Shown in pieces: positions 52,166-62,098 of a DNA stretch of 64,000 bases. The notes under the pieces were generated by a model. The model searched no databases. It was not told the origin of the DNA and saw only the letters and a program-made list of their open reading frames with translations. How positions within the stretch are numbered: the first letter of the stretch is position 1; every line of letters begins with the position of its first letter. The DNA is from Nocardia jinanensis (GTDB lineage: Bacteria; Actinomycetota; Actinomycetes; Mycobacteriales; Mycobacteriaceae): positions 145,092 to 209,091 of the forward strand of contig NZ_BMMH01000008.1 of NCBI RefSeq assembly GCF_014645735.1, written 5' to 3'. A program made the position numbers and the translations under genes.

Positions 52166-52433
52166 GAACCGGATCCGGCGACAGCACACCCGGGCGCGCT
52201 CCGTCTCGCGTCCGCAACCTCCGGTGTAATCCCACCCGTGAAAGCCACCCCGGATCCGGCTCAGCCGATCGGGACTCGGCCGTACACGGACTGGAGACCA
52301 CGAAGCCGGGATCGCCTGCCCGCCGCACAGACAGTGCCCGATCCAAGCGGCCGGCCCTCGGCCGGTACTGCACAGCAAAACGCCGAACGCCCGGCCGACA
52401 ACTTGTCGGCCGGGCGTTGGCGCGGATGCGCTA
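52166..52433. other. Gap echA19-VOC with terminator
   Basis: 268 bp between convergent genes. Apart from the hairpin at 52386-52418 it holds nothing I can assign. Confidence 0.5.
52386..52418. terminator. Palindromic terminator before the VOC gene end
   Basis: AACGCCCGGCCGACAA and its exact complement flank a single C. As RNA it would form a stem of about 14 bp with a small loop, 16 bp beyond the VOC stop. Confidence 0.8.
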
Positions 52434-52853
52434 CTACTCCGCGCCCGGGTAGTCCATGTAGAACGGCTCCCACTGGTGACCGTCGGGATCCAGAAAGGTC
52501 CGCCCGTACATCCCGACCTGCGCCTCCTGGGCCTGCTTATCGGTGTTGACCTCCTCGGTACCGCCGGAGGCCACTGCGGCCGCGGTCAGCCGATCGACCT
52601 CCTCGGCACTGCCCAGCGAGAGCGCGTAGGCGGCGCCGGTGGCGGCCCGGGTGTCGGCGATCGGCCGCCGGCTGAAGGTACTGAAGTGCCCGTGGGTGAG
52701 CAGCATCAGGCAAATGTTGTCGTCGACCACGATGCAGGCGGCGTTGTCGTCGGTGAAGTCGTCGTTGACCTTCCAACCGAGCGCCTCGTAGAAATTCTTG
52801 GACCGTCCCAGGTCGGTGACGGGTAGGTTCACAAAAATCATCTTGCTGGTCAC
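52434..52853 (-). CDS. VOC-family (glyoxalase/bleomycin-resistance fold) protein
   Basis: The GTG at 52853, with GAGAGG upstream, gives 139 residues. KMIFVNLPVTDLGRSKNFYEALG and the second half ending YGRTFLDPDGHQWEPFYMD are the paired beta-alpha-beta modules. Relatives are annotated as glyoxalase-like or as lactoylglutathione-lyase-like; actual metal or substrate is unknown. An accessory gene in the steroid cluster. Confidence 0.83.
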   Translation of the reverse strand: MTSKMIFVNLPVTDLGRSKNFYEALGWKVNDDFTDDNAACIVVDDNICLMLLTHGHFSTFSRRPIADTRAATGAAYALSLGSAEEVDRLTAAAVASGGTEEVNTDKQAQEAQVGMYGRTFLDPDGHQWEPFYMDYPGAE

Positions 52854-52968
52854 GGTTTCGGTCCTCTCGAAGTGGTGGTCCGCGTTCGCCGGCTGCAAAC
52901 GTTCAGACGCGGACCGAGCCCGTAAATCATCGGTGGGTCCGGACTCCACTGGGCGGCCGAGTCGATGA

Positions 52969-53556
52969 CTACGGCTGAGCTGGTCGGACTTCGCTTGCCT
53001 TTGCGTACTTTCCGTGGCTGCCTTCGCCGATGAGCCATGTCACCGGCATGCCCGGCGTGATGAGTTGTTCGTCACCGTGGAATTCCCAGAATGAGAAACA
53101 TACGTCGCCGGAGTGGCTGGCAATGAGGCCGTCGTAGCTGTGTGGGAGCCACCATCGGACCACTCCGTCGAGACTCGGGTCGGGGTCCTTCGCCACCTTG
53201 ACCTGTCCGTACGGTATCGAGCCGCCCGGACCGGACCATCCTTCGACGGTAGGGAGCAACGGCTGGTCCCCACCATCTGGAGCGGCGGGCCAGATTCTTC
53301 CGCTGCGCGTCAGGATATCGTCATGGATGCGCCGGACAAGTTCGTAGGCCATGCCGCTGGGGGTGAGCTCGTTGGGGGTGCAGCCGAGGAACACGTTCAA
53401 GGCCGGGATGGTGAATTCTACCCACCATCCCGGTGGGGAAGGCTGCCGAAGGAGACGCTCGGGAATCGTTTCGTCGATGTGCACTTCGAAGCCCAGGGCC
53501 GCCTCGATATCGGTCGCCAGCAGGTCGGCGCCGCGCCGCGCTGTCTCTTGATCCAT
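52969..53556 (-). CDS. Hypothetical protein, possible partner of the 53561 gene
   Basis: 195 residues, no recognised family. It is acidic and tryptophan-rich, with WWVEFTIPALNVFLGCTPNELTP, GDQPLLPTVEGWSGPGG and WWLPHSYDGLIASHSGD, and no signal peptide, so it stays in the cytosol. It follows the secreted-protein gene with a 4-bp gap. A cytosolic protein paired with an exported one recalls immunity-effector pairs, but neither resembles a known toxin or immunity family to me. Confidence 0.6.
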   Translation of the reverse strand: MDQETARRGADLLATDIEAALGFEVHIDETIPERLLRQPSPPGWWVEFTIPALNVFLGCTPNELTPSGMAYELVRRIHDDILTRSGRIWPAAPDGGDQPLLPTVEGWSGPGGSIPYGQVKVAKDPDPSLDGVVRWWLPHSYDGLIASHSGDVCFSFWEFHGDEQLITPGMPVTWLIGEGSHGKYAKASEVRPAQP

Positions 53557-53560
53557 GTAG

Positions 53561-54067
53561 CTATCCTGGCGAATAGGGAACGGTGCAACGGTTGATGGGG
53601 GTCACGTACAGAACTTTGCCGGCGGCGTGTGAGGCAATCACCTGGATTTCGTCCCCGGACTCGTATACGTAACGCCCCTTTTGTAGCCGGGGGATCGTCA
53701 TGTGCAGGTTGTTGTCCTTGTGCAGCGTATCCGTAAGCAGGCTCTGGCCGTTGACCAATATCTGGTAGTCGTACCTGCCGGGGATATGGGCGATATCGTT
53801 GATGAACATGGCCCATGCGATGTTGCCGATGGAGTCCGTTCCTGCCGGACGCGTGTCGACTTCGACTCTGCCCCAGTTGGTCGTGACTCTGTGGTTGGTG
53901 CACGGCTGATACTCGGCTTGTGCGGTACCGGAAGCCTGCACACTCGTGATCATCACGATCGTCGATACCACTGCGAAGAGAAGTGTTCGACCGAATCGGC
54001 CCGCCGACTTCGGCGTGACTGCCCGAATCCGGCCAGCGCCGCGTTCAGGCGGAAAGGGCGATGTCAC
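53561..54067 (-). CDS. Hypothetical exported protein
   Basis: 168 residues, GTG start with AAGGAG four bases upstream. A signal peptide with a 25-residue charged N-region and hydrophobic FGRTLLFAVVSTIVMI ends near SGTAQA-EY (about 52). The mature part is a small beta-rich domain with two cysteines (QPCTNHR, INRCTVPYS), a possible disulphide. No known family recognised. Confidence 0.6.
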   Translation of the reverse strand: MTSPFPPERGAGRIRAVTPKSAGRFGRTLLFAVVSTIVMITSVQASGTAQAEYQPCTNHRVTTNWGRVEVDTRPAGTDSIGNIAWAMFINDIAHIPGRYDYQILVNGQSLLTDTLHKDNNLHMTIPRLQKGRYVYESGDEIQVIASHAAGKVLYVTPINRCTVPYSPG

Positions 54068-54589
54068 GATCTCCTTTCCGCGCTGGCGAGAGCGGTCGTG
54101 GATCCATTGACGGAATCCGTCAGAGCCATCCGAGCGGGGTCGCCTGCTCGGCGGTCGGCGCGGCCGGACCGGATTTTGTCCGTGCGAGTACGATCGCCCT
54201 CGCAGCGACGACCGTGCGGAAAAGGTTCATGACGTGTTCCCCATCTGTGTGTTCTGAACTGTGAACAGCTGCAAACGCAGCCCCGGATGTTGGGGAGTGG
54301 CAGCTCCCCGACATCCCCTGCCCGGCAAGAACTTGCATCGCCGCCTTTGGCCGACTCGACGAACCCCCATGACCGAGCGCTCGCAAGCCCGAAATTTGTT
54401 CTTGCTACGGGTTTTGACGGCAGCCCCCGCCGATCGGTTCCCCAGCTTCAAGAATTCTCTTCCGCCCGGAGCGCAGTCGCTTCGGTATGCATCTCCCGCA
54501 CCCCAGTCGCTCCCGTCTACTCCTGCACGGAGAAGAGTCCGAGAATGTGGCTTCTGAGCCTGGTGTGAAACCTGTGCCACCGAGGAGAA

Positions 54590-54603
54590 AACAACGTGTT
54601 TCA
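54590..54603. promoter_or_regulatory. Possible KstR-like site before the sigma gene
   Basis: AACAACGTGTTTCA matches TnnAACnnGTTnnA except at the first position, 43 bp upstream of the sigma ATG. It lacks the longer AGAAC/GTTCT symmetry of the other sites, so it is weaker evidence. Confidence 0.3.
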
Positions 54604-54628
54604 TCCTCTGTTCACGTGTCGGTGCGCT

Positions 54629-54643
54629 GTGCCACAGTGGCAC
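54629..54643. promoter_or_regulatory. Palindrome directly before the sigma factor ATG
   Basis: GTGCCACAGTGGCAC is a perfect inverted repeat around a central A, ending 2 bp before the ATG. It may be a repressor site or a hairpin covering the ribosome-binding region; no other Shine-Dalgarno sequence is clear. Confidence 0.55.
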
Positions 54644-54645
54644 CC

Positions 54646-55650
54646 ATGAGCGAGCAGACCGGCACCGTCGATGCCGATGTCCTGAGATCTTTCGAGGCGC
54701 ACAGACGGGAACTGTGCGCCTACGCCTACCGCATGCTGGGGTCGTCCTTCGAAGCCGAGGACGCCGTCCAGGACGCGTTCACCCGTGCCTGGAAGTCCTA
54801 CGACTCCTTCGAGGGCCGGGCCAGCCTGCGATCCTGGCTCTACAAGATCACCACCAATATCTGCCTCGATATGCTCGACGGCCCGCAGCGCCGGGCCCGG
54901 CCGATGGATCTGTCCAGCCCGTCCACCCCGGACAAGCCGCTGCCACCCCCGCAACCGGATTACGTCTGGGTGGAACCCATCCCGAACTCGCTCGCCTTCG
55001 GCGCCGATCCCGCCGAGCACGCCACCGCCAAGGATTCCTTGCGCCTGGCCTTCGTCGCCGCCTGCCAGCATCTGCCCGCCACGCAGCGCGCCATCCTGAT
55101 CATGCGCGAGGTACTGCGCTTCTCGGCCATCGAAACCGCCGAAGCGCTCACCATGAGCACCGCGTCTGTGAACAGCGCCCTGCAGCGAGCCCGCGCCACC
55201 ATGAGCAAGGTCGCACCGGCCGAAACCGATAGTTACGACGAGAACGACGAGGACCAGCGCAAGCTGGTCGCGAGCTTTGTCGCGGCATTCGAGTCCTACG
55301 ATATGGACGCGCTCACCACACTACTGAAAAGCGATGTGGCGCTGTCCATGCCGCCCTTCGATCTCTGGATCTCGGGCCCGGAGAACGTGGCCGCCTTCAT
55401 GCTCGGCACGGGTGCGGCCTGCCGGAATTCGCGGTTGGTTCCGCTGGGCGGGGCCAACGGGCATCCCGCCTTCGGCCACTACAAGCCGAGCGGGGAGCCG
55501 GGGCGGTGGGCGCCGTGGTCGGTCACGGTGCTGGAGACGCGCGACGGCGTGATCACCGGCCTGAACTTCTTCCTCGATACCGAACGGTTGTTCCCGCTGT
55601 TCGGCCTGCCACCGGAGTGGACCGAGTCATCGGCGGGCGAGCCGGTCTGA
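54646..55650 (+). CDS. ECF sigma factor with C-terminal SnoaL-like domain (SigG-like)
   Basis: 334 residues from the ATG at 54646. Region 2 (YAYRMLGSSFEAEDAVQDAF, FEGRASLRSWLYKIT) is at about 24-75, a linker with DYVWVEPIPNSLAFG, region 4 (LPATQRAILIMREVLRF, TASVNSALQRARATM) at about 140-185, then an NTF2/SnoaL domain to the end. This is the SigG/SigJ-type architecture, where the C-terminal domain replaces or assists an anti-sigma factor. It is an insertion between VOC and Rv3520c-like genes. Confidence 0.9.
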   Translation: MSEQTGTVDADVLRSFEAHRRELCAYAYRMLGSSFEAEDAVQDAFTRAWKSYDSFEGRASLRSWLYKITTNICLDMLDGPQRRARPMDLSSPSTPDKPLPPPQPDYVWVEPIPNSLAFGADPAEHATAKDSLRLAFVAACQHLPATQRAILIMREVLRFSAIETAEALTMSTASVNSALQRARATMSKVAPAETDSYDENDEDQRKLVASFVAAFESYDMDALTTLLKSDVALSMPPFDLWISGPENVAAFMLGTGAACRNSRLVPLGGANGHPAFGHYKPSGEPGRWAPWSVTVLETRDGVITGLNFFLDTERLFPLFGLPPEWTESSAGEPV

Positions 55651-55686
55651 GAACGGCCCGGCCACCGGCGAATTCTGCAACAAGTT

Positions 55687-56724
55687 CTACGGGGTGAGCA
55701 GTGGCGCCAACCGTTTCAGTTGGGCCACATCCGGGACCGAGACCAACAGCATGGTGACACCGGCGGTCTCCCAGACTCCGATCTGCTCGCGAACCTGGGT
55801 CTCGTTGCCGATGATCGCGGTCTCCAGTACCAGCTCGTCCGGTACGGCGGCCGCGGCTTCGGCCTTTCGACCCGCCTGGAAGGCGGTGCCGATCTCGTCG
55901 ACTTCCTTCTCGTAGCCCATCCGGCGGTAGACCTGCGCGTGGAAATTCAGTTCCGGCGCCCCCATCCCGCCGATGTAGAGCGAGGTGATCCAGCGCATCC
56001 GTTCGATCTCGGCCGCCGGATCGTCGGTGATGATCACCTGCGCGGTGGCGGCGATCTCGAAGTCCTCCCGCGAACGCCGGGCACCCGGCCGCGCGAAGCC
56101 CTCGTCCAGCCATTCGTTGTACACATTCGCCATGCGAGGCGTGTAGTAGATCGCGAGCCAGCCGTCGGCGATCTCCGCGGTCAACGCCACATTCTTCGGC
56201 CCCTCCGCACCCAGCCAGATCGGCAGATCAGCACGTAGCGGATGGGTTATCGGCTTGAGCGGTTTACCCAGACCCGTGGCACCCGCGCCGTTGTAGGGCA
56301 GCGGATAGTTCGGGCCGTCATTGACCACCGGTCCCTGCCGGGCCAGCACCTGGCGCACGATATCGACGTACTCGCGGGTCCGCTGCAACGGTTTGGCGAA
56401 CGGCTGCCCGTACCAGCCCTCCACCACCTGCGGACCGGATACCCCGAGCCCGAGGATCGCGCGACCACCGCTGAGATGGTCGAGGGTGAGCGCGTGCATG
56501 GCGGTCGCGGTGGGGGTTCGCGCGGACAACTGCACCACGGAGGTACCCAGCCGCACCCGCTCGGTCGCCGAACCCCACCAGGCCAGCGGCGTGAAGGCGT
56601 CCGACCCCCAGGACTCGGCGGCGAAGACCGCGTCGAACCCCGCTTCCTCGGCCGCCACGACCACTTCGGCGGCATGTTCCGGCGGTCCCGCGCTCCAATA
56701 TCCGAGCTGCAATCCGAACTTCAC
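55687..56724 (-). CDS. LLM-class F420-dependent oxidoreductase, Rv3520c-like
   Basis: 345 residues of luciferase-like TIM barrel: KFGLQLGYWSAGPPEHAAE, ESWGSDAFTPLAWWGS, GTSVVQLSARTPTATAMHA, GLGVSGPQVVEGWYGQPF. It is the likely counterpart of Rv3520c, which sits divergent to the Rv3521-Rv3523 genes in the Mtb KstR regulon. It should use F420; the substrate is unknown. A KstR-type site lies 39 bp upstream. Confidence 0.9.
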   Translation of the reverse strand: MKFGLQLGYWSAGPPEHAAEVVVAAEEAGFDAVFAAESWGSDAFTPLAWWGSATERVRLGTSVVQLSARTPTATAMHALTLDHLSGGRAILGLGVSGPQVVEGWYGQPFAKPLQRTREYVDIVRQVLARQGPVVNDGPNYPLPYNGAGATGLGKPLKPITHPLRADLPIWLGAEGPKNVALTAEIADGWLAIYYTPRMANVYNEWLDEGFARPGARRSREDFEIAATAQVIITDDPAAEIERMRWITSLYIGGMGAPELNFHAQVYRRMGYEKEVDEIGTAFQAGRKAEAAAAVPDELVLETAIIGNETQVREQIGVWETAGVTMLLVSVPDVAQLKRLAPLLTP

Positions 56725-56762
56725 ATCCGACCCCTTTCCGGCCTACTGCTTGCCAGCAGAAT

Positions 56763-56776
56763 AAGAACCTGTTCTA
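56763..56776. promoter_or_regulatory. KstR-type operator between the LLM and OB-fold genes
   Basis: AAGAACCTGTTCTA fits the consensus with one mismatch within the palindrome AGAACCTGTTCT. It ends 9 bp before the 56786 GTG and can serve both divergent genes. Confidence 0.7.
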
Positions 56777-56785
56777 CTCGATATC

Positions 56786-57799
56786 GTGACTCAGGGGAAT
56801 ACTGCACCCACGGTAATTACGCAGGAACGCCCGCCGGGACTGAAACCGAGCGATGTGCTCAGTGCGCCCCTGCGGATGGAGTTCGACTACACGCGCTCCG
56901 TGGGACCCGTAATCGGCAAGTTCCTTACCGGCCTGCGCGAGCGACGCGTCTTCGGTAACCGAGGTTCGGACGGCCGGGTACTCGTACCACCGGTCGAGTT
57001 CGACCCGGTGACCGCCGAACCGCTCTCGGAGTTCGTCGAGGTCTCCGCCACCGGCACCGTCAAGTCCTGGACCTGGGTCCGCGACCCGCTGCCCGGCCAA
57101 CCCTTCGACCGGCCGTTCGCGTACGCGCTCATCCAGCTCGACGGCGCCGATTCCGCGCTGTTGCACGCGGTGGACGTGGCGAGCCCGGAGGAGATCAGCA
57201 CCGGTCTGCGCGTGACCGCCCGCTGGGCGGCCGAACTCACCGGCACCATCCACGACATCGTCTGCTTCGAACCGGGTGAGACGCCGACGGCGGAACCGGC
57301 CCCGGCATCGGATGCCGAACCGGTCACCGTGATCACCACGCCGATCGGGATGGACTACAAGCACACCGCTTCCCCCGAGGAGAGCACCTTCCTGCGCGGG
57401 CTCAAAGAGGGCAAACTCATCGGCGCGCGGGCCGACGCGAACAGCAAGGTGTACTTCCCGCCGCGCGGGGTGGACCCGGTGGACGGCCGGTCCACCGGGG
57501 ATACGGTCGAACTCGCCGATACCGGCACCGTCACCACCTTCTGCATCGTGAACGTGCCGTTCCTCGGCCAGCGGATCAAACCGCCCTATGTAGGTGCGTA
57601 CGTGCTGATCGACGGTGCGGATATTCCCTTCCTCCACCTCGTGCTCGGCTGCGACGCCAGCGAGGTGCGGATGGGGATGCGGGTCAAGGCCGTGTGGAAG
57701 CCGCGTGAGGAGTGGGGTTACACCATGGCCAATATCGACCACTTCGAGCCGAGCGGCGAGCCGGATGCCGAATACGACACCTACAAGCATCACCTGTGA
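56786..57799 (+). CDS. Double OB-fold (DUF35-like) protein, Rv3521-like
   Basis: 337 residues, GTG start. Two similar halves (about 25-165 and 185-325) each carry a helix, a short linker and an OB-fold: compare VGPVIGKFLTGLRERRVFG with EESTFLRGLKEGKLIGAR, and YALIQLDGADSALLHAVD with YVLIDGADIPFLHLVLG. The zinc-ribbon cysteines of canonical DUF35 proteins are absent. DUF35 proteins partner thiolase-fold enzymes such as ChsH2 and Ltp2; Ltp4 and Ltp3 follow directly. Confidence 0.88.
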   Translation: MTQGNTAPTVITQERPPGLKPSDVLSAPLRMEFDYTRSVGPVIGKFLTGLRERRVFGNRGSDGRVLVPPVEFDPVTAEPLSEFVEVSATGTVKSWTWVRDPLPGQPFDRPFAYALIQLDGADSALLHAVDVASPEEISTGLRVTARWAAELTGTIHDIVCFEPGETPTAEPAPASDAEPVTVITTPIGMDYKHTASPEESTFLRGLKEGKLIGARADANSKVYFPPRGVDPVDGRSTGDTVELADTGTVTTFCIVNVPFLGQRIKPPYVGAYVLIDGADIPFLHLVLGCDASEVRMGMRVKAVWKPREEWGYTMANIDHFEPSGEPDAEYDTYKHHL

Positions 57800-57812
57800 G
57801 AGGGCTCCCCGC

Positions 57813-58876
57813 GTGACCATCACCGAGCGTTCCATCGACAACGCCACCGAGATCGCCGTCGTCGGCTTCGCGCACGCACCGCATGTGTCGGAGACCTACG
57901 GCACCACCAACGGGGTGGAGATGCTGGTGCCCTGCTTCCAGCAGCTCTACGACCAGCTCGGCATCACCAAGTCCGATATCGACTTCTGGTGCTCGGGATC
58001 GTCGGACTATCTGGCCGGACGGTCCTTCTCGTTCATCTCCGCGATCGATTCGATCGGCGCCGTACCCCCGATCAACGAATCCCATGTGGAGATGGACGCG
58101 GCCTGGGCCCTGTACGAGGCGTGGGTGAAACTGCGCTCCGGTCAGGCGAAGACCGCCCTGGTCTACGGCTTCGGTAAATCCTCCGCGAGCATGCTGCGCA
58201 AGGTGCTCGCCACCCAGCTCGATCCCTACCTGGTCACTCCGCTGTGGCCGGATTCGCTGGCCATCGCCGGACTGCAGGCCCGCGCCGGACTCGACTCCGG
58301 GCGCTGGACCGAACGCAATATGGCGGCCGTTTCGGCCGCGCACACCGTCGACGGCACCTCGGTCGACGATCTGCTGGACTCCCCGTATATCGCCGACCCG
58401 CTCCGCGCGCACGACTGCGCGCCGATCACCGACGGCGCCGCGGCCATCGTGCTGGCTGTCGGGGACCGCGCCCGCGAACTGAACGAACGTCCGGCGTGGA
58501 TCACCGGTATGGCGCACCGGATCGATTCCAGTGTGCTCGGCGCCCGCGATCTGACCACCTCACCCTCGGCAGCCGCCGCGGGGCAGGCGGTGACCACCGG
58601 AGACACCAGCGGTATCGACGTCGCCGAATTGCACGCGCCGTTCAGCCACCAGCAGCTCATCCTGACCGAGGCCCTCGGCCTGAAACCGGAGACGAAGGTC
58701 AATCCGTCCGGCGGCGCGCTGGCCGGAAATCCCATGTTCGCCACCGGGCTGGAACGCATCGGCTACGCCGCGCTGCCCATCATGGCGGGCACCGCGGGCC
58801 GCACCCTGGCACATGCCACCAGCGGCCCGGCCCTGCAGCAGAACCTTGTGACCGTTTTGGATTCGGAGGCCCGCCG

Positions 58877-58880
<4 letters not shown>
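57813..58880 (+). CDS. ltp4: Thiolase-fold lipid-transfer protein Ltp4-like
   Basis: 355 residues from the GTG at 57813, 13 bp after the OB-fold gene. Thiolase superfamily fold of the SCP-x/Ltp type. At the position of the nucleophilic Cys the sequence reads SHVEMDAAWAL (Glu93 by eye alignment), so it cannot be a normal thiolase. ELHAPFSHQQL and KVNPSGGALAGNPMFATG are the C-terminal catalytic-loop equivalents. Rv3522 counterpart. Stop overlaps the ltp3 start. Confidence 0.9.
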
Positions 58881-60039
<1,159 letters not shown>

Positions 60040-60043
<4 letters not shown>

Positions 60044-60921
60044 CGCTGAAGTTCAGCCTCGGAATCGCGCTGAGCCCCCTGGATCAGCTGCCCGAACTCG
60101 CCCGCACCGCCGAGGAGGCCGGGTTCACCTCGATCGCCCTGCCGGATTCGCTGTTCTATATGAAGTCCCAGGCGGCGAAGTATCCGTACACCCCCGACGG
60201 CAGCCGCTTCTGGGGTCCGGAGACTCCGTGGGTGGATCCGCTGATCGCCGCGACCGCCATGGCCGCGGTCACCACCCGGCTGCGCTTGTACACCAATGTG
60301 CTCAAACTCGGTTCGCGCAATCCGCTGCTGCTCGCCCGCCAGGTGGGGTCGGTGGCGAACCTGTCCGGTAACCGGTTCGGGTTCGGTGTGGGTATCGGCT
60401 GGGCACCGGAGGAATTCGAGTGGTGCGGGGTGCCCTATGCACGCCGCGGCGCCCGGGTCGACGAGATGATCGAGGTCATCAAGAAGGTCCTCGACGGCGG
60501 CATGGTCGAACACCACGGCGAGTTCTTCGATTTCGACGAGCTACAGATGAGCCCGGCGCCGAGCGAACCGGTTCCGTTCTATATCGGCGGTCACACCGAC
60601 GTAGCGCTGCGCCGCGCGGCCAAGGTCGGCGACGGCTGGACCTCGGCCATGATGAAGTTCGACGATTTGCAGACCACCATCGCCAGGCTGGGTGAGCTCC
60701 GCGCCGAGTACGGGCGCGCCGAGGTGCCGTTCGAGATCCAGGCGGTCTGCATCGACAAGTTCGGCCGCGACGGCTATCAGGAGCAGTACGACGCCGGTGT
60801 CACCGATGCGATCGTGGTGCCCTGGCTCGCCGCCGGGATCGGATTCGACGGCGAACTCGAGGCCAAGAAGGACGCACTGCGCCGATTCGCCGAAGAACAC
60901 ATCCAGAACCCGATCAACTGA
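60040..60921 (+). CDS. Second LLM-class F420-dependent oxidoreductase
   Basis: 293 residues from the ATG at 60040, overlapping the ltp3 stop (ATGA), so it belongs to the same transcript. KFSLGIALSPLDQLPELARTAEEAGF, LRLYTNVLKLGSRNPLLLARQVG, GNRFGFGVGIGWAPEEFEW are the F420-LLM barrel parts. It is only distantly like the 55687 protein. Its placement suggests a step tied to the Ltp3/Ltp4 reaction. Confidence 0.88.
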
Positions 60922-60980
60922 CCGGCCACGTGCGCCGCCGCTCGGATGCGGCGGCGCACCAACCCGTCGAGAGGAACCCT

Positions 60981-61397
60981 ATGAGCAGCGAGGAACATCC
61001 CGCCCGCGCGGCCGGGCTGGCCTCCCAGGCCGCGGTCCGCGCCCGGAACAAGGACGCCTGGCTCGCCCTGTTCGCCGCGGACGGCATCGTGGAGGATCCC
61101 ATCGGGCCATCCGGTTTCGATCCCGAGGGCAAGGGACATCGTGGACCGGAGGCCATCGCGGCGTTCTGGGACAAAGCGATCGCCGCCACCGACTCCATCG
61201 ATTTCCTTTTCGGTGATTCGTTCGCCTGCGGTGCCGAGGTCGCGTTCACCGGCACTATCCGCAGCGTCATCGGTGGCCACCGAATCGACGCGGAAGGCGT
61301 GTTCACCTACAGGGTCGACGATGCGGGCAAAATCCTCGCCCTGCGCGCCTTCTGGGAGATCGACCGGGCGATGGCGACGGCCGCACCGGCCACCTGA
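60981..61397 (+). CDS. SnoaL / ketosteroid-isomerase-like protein
   Basis: 138 residues from the ATG at 60981 (GAGAGG upstream). GIVEDPIGPSGF places Asp39 where ketosteroid delta-5-isomerases have their proton-shuttle Asp, and GKILALRAFWEID matches the last strand. The partner Asp and Tyr of the oxyanion hole are not evident (Phe108 at the Asp place). It may be a steroid-binding or isomerase variant. Last gene of the OB-fold/ltp operon. Confidence 0.8.
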   Translation: MSSEEHPARAAGLASQAAVRARNKDAWLALFAADGIVEDPIGPSGFDPEGKGHRGPEAIAAFWDKAIAATDSIDFLFGDSFACGAEVAFTGTIRSVIGGHRIDAEGVFTYRVDDAGKILALRAFWEIDRAMATAAPAT

Positions 61398-61448
61398 GCG
61401 GCGGCCGGCCGGTTTCCCTCCCGGTGCGGCCGCTTTCGAACCCCATAC

Positions 61449-61487
61449 GGTCTGCCCGGCACGCCACAGTGGTGTGCCGGGCAGACC
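61449..61487. terminator. Terminator of the ltp operon
   Basis: An 18-bp stem with one G-T pair (GGTCTGCCCGGCAC...GTGCCGGGCAGACC) around CAG. It lies between convergent genes and can serve both. Confidence 0.85.
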
Positions 61488-61511
61488 ATATGCGCACACG
61501 ATCGTGACAGG

Positions 61512-61889
61512 TCACGCTGCTTGCTCGGAAAGCTCGGCTCCGATCGATTCCGTGATCTGCCACCGGTGACAGATCACGCCCGGGCCTTGACTTCGACTCA
61601 GGTTCAGGTCACACCATCGTTCATATGACCATGGTTCTGTGACGGGTGCGGACTCGAACACGACGACTCCCTCGCTCCGCCGGACGAGGGCTGTGTTCTC
61701 GCCAGCGAGGAGGTGTCGATCGAGGAGCGAGGTGACCTCGGACCCCACGGCAGCTGGACCACTCACGCGGAACTCGCCCGCCGGTAGCACACCACGCACC
61801 ACCGTGACCACGGCCGGGGAGTCCACAGTCTGCGACGCGAACCCCGATTGGCGATCGGTCACTGGTCTTTCGTGATCCGGACCGCCCAC
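61512..61889 (-). CDS. Hypothetical protein
   Basis: The GTG at 61889 with CAGGAGG five bases upstream gives 125 residues; earlier in-frame sequence is not protein-like. It contains DSPAVVTVVRGVLPAGEF, a SLLDRHLLAGENTALVRRSEGVVVFES hairpin-like region and a C-terminal MVICHRWQITE-like stretch with His and Cys. No family recognised, no signal peptide. Base use fits its neighbours. Confidence 0.55.
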   Translation of the reverse strand: MGGPDHERPVTDRQSGFASQTVDSPAVVTVVRGVLPAGEFRVSGPAAVGSEVTSLLDRHLLAGENTALVRRSEGVVVFESAPVTEPWSYERWCDLNLSRSQGPGVICHRWQITESIGAELSEQAA

Positions 61890-62098
61890 GGAAACCTCCT
61901 GTAAGACCCGCCCGCTTACATAGACCCTGTTGTGGTCGGCATGGTCGAAGCACTCGGCGGTGTCGCGGCCCTTCCGGGGCACACAACACGAGGCGCCCGG
62001 ATACGAGCGGCGCGGGGCGGCGCCCGAACCCGGAGCCTCCAGCGGATGAGCTGTCCGGCACGAGACGAAATTCGCGCCCGCGGCCGCGTGGGCGAGGA
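61890..62098. other. Gap with no gene
   Basis: 209 bp upstream of the 61512 gene and downstream of the NmrA gene. It probably holds the promoter of the former. No clear hairpin for the NmrA transcript. Confidence 0.4.

Larger units (their letters stand above)
54068..54645. other. 578-bp gap before the sigma gene, hairpin and weak small ORF
   Basis: It contains a hairpin at 54285-54316 (13-bp arms, GGATGTTGGGGAG, loop TGGCAG). On the minus strand a 36-codon ORF (54120-54230, starting NLFRTVVAARA after Met) has GGGGA eight bases upstream; it may be a small peptide gene or nothing. The promoter and operator of the sigma gene lie at the right end. Confidence 0.4.

Noticed and set aside
55676..55689. 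Exact match to the KstR consensus (TGCAACAAGTTCTA)
   Set aside because: It lies over the stop codon of the LLM gene between convergent genes, with no promoter to control; probably chance.
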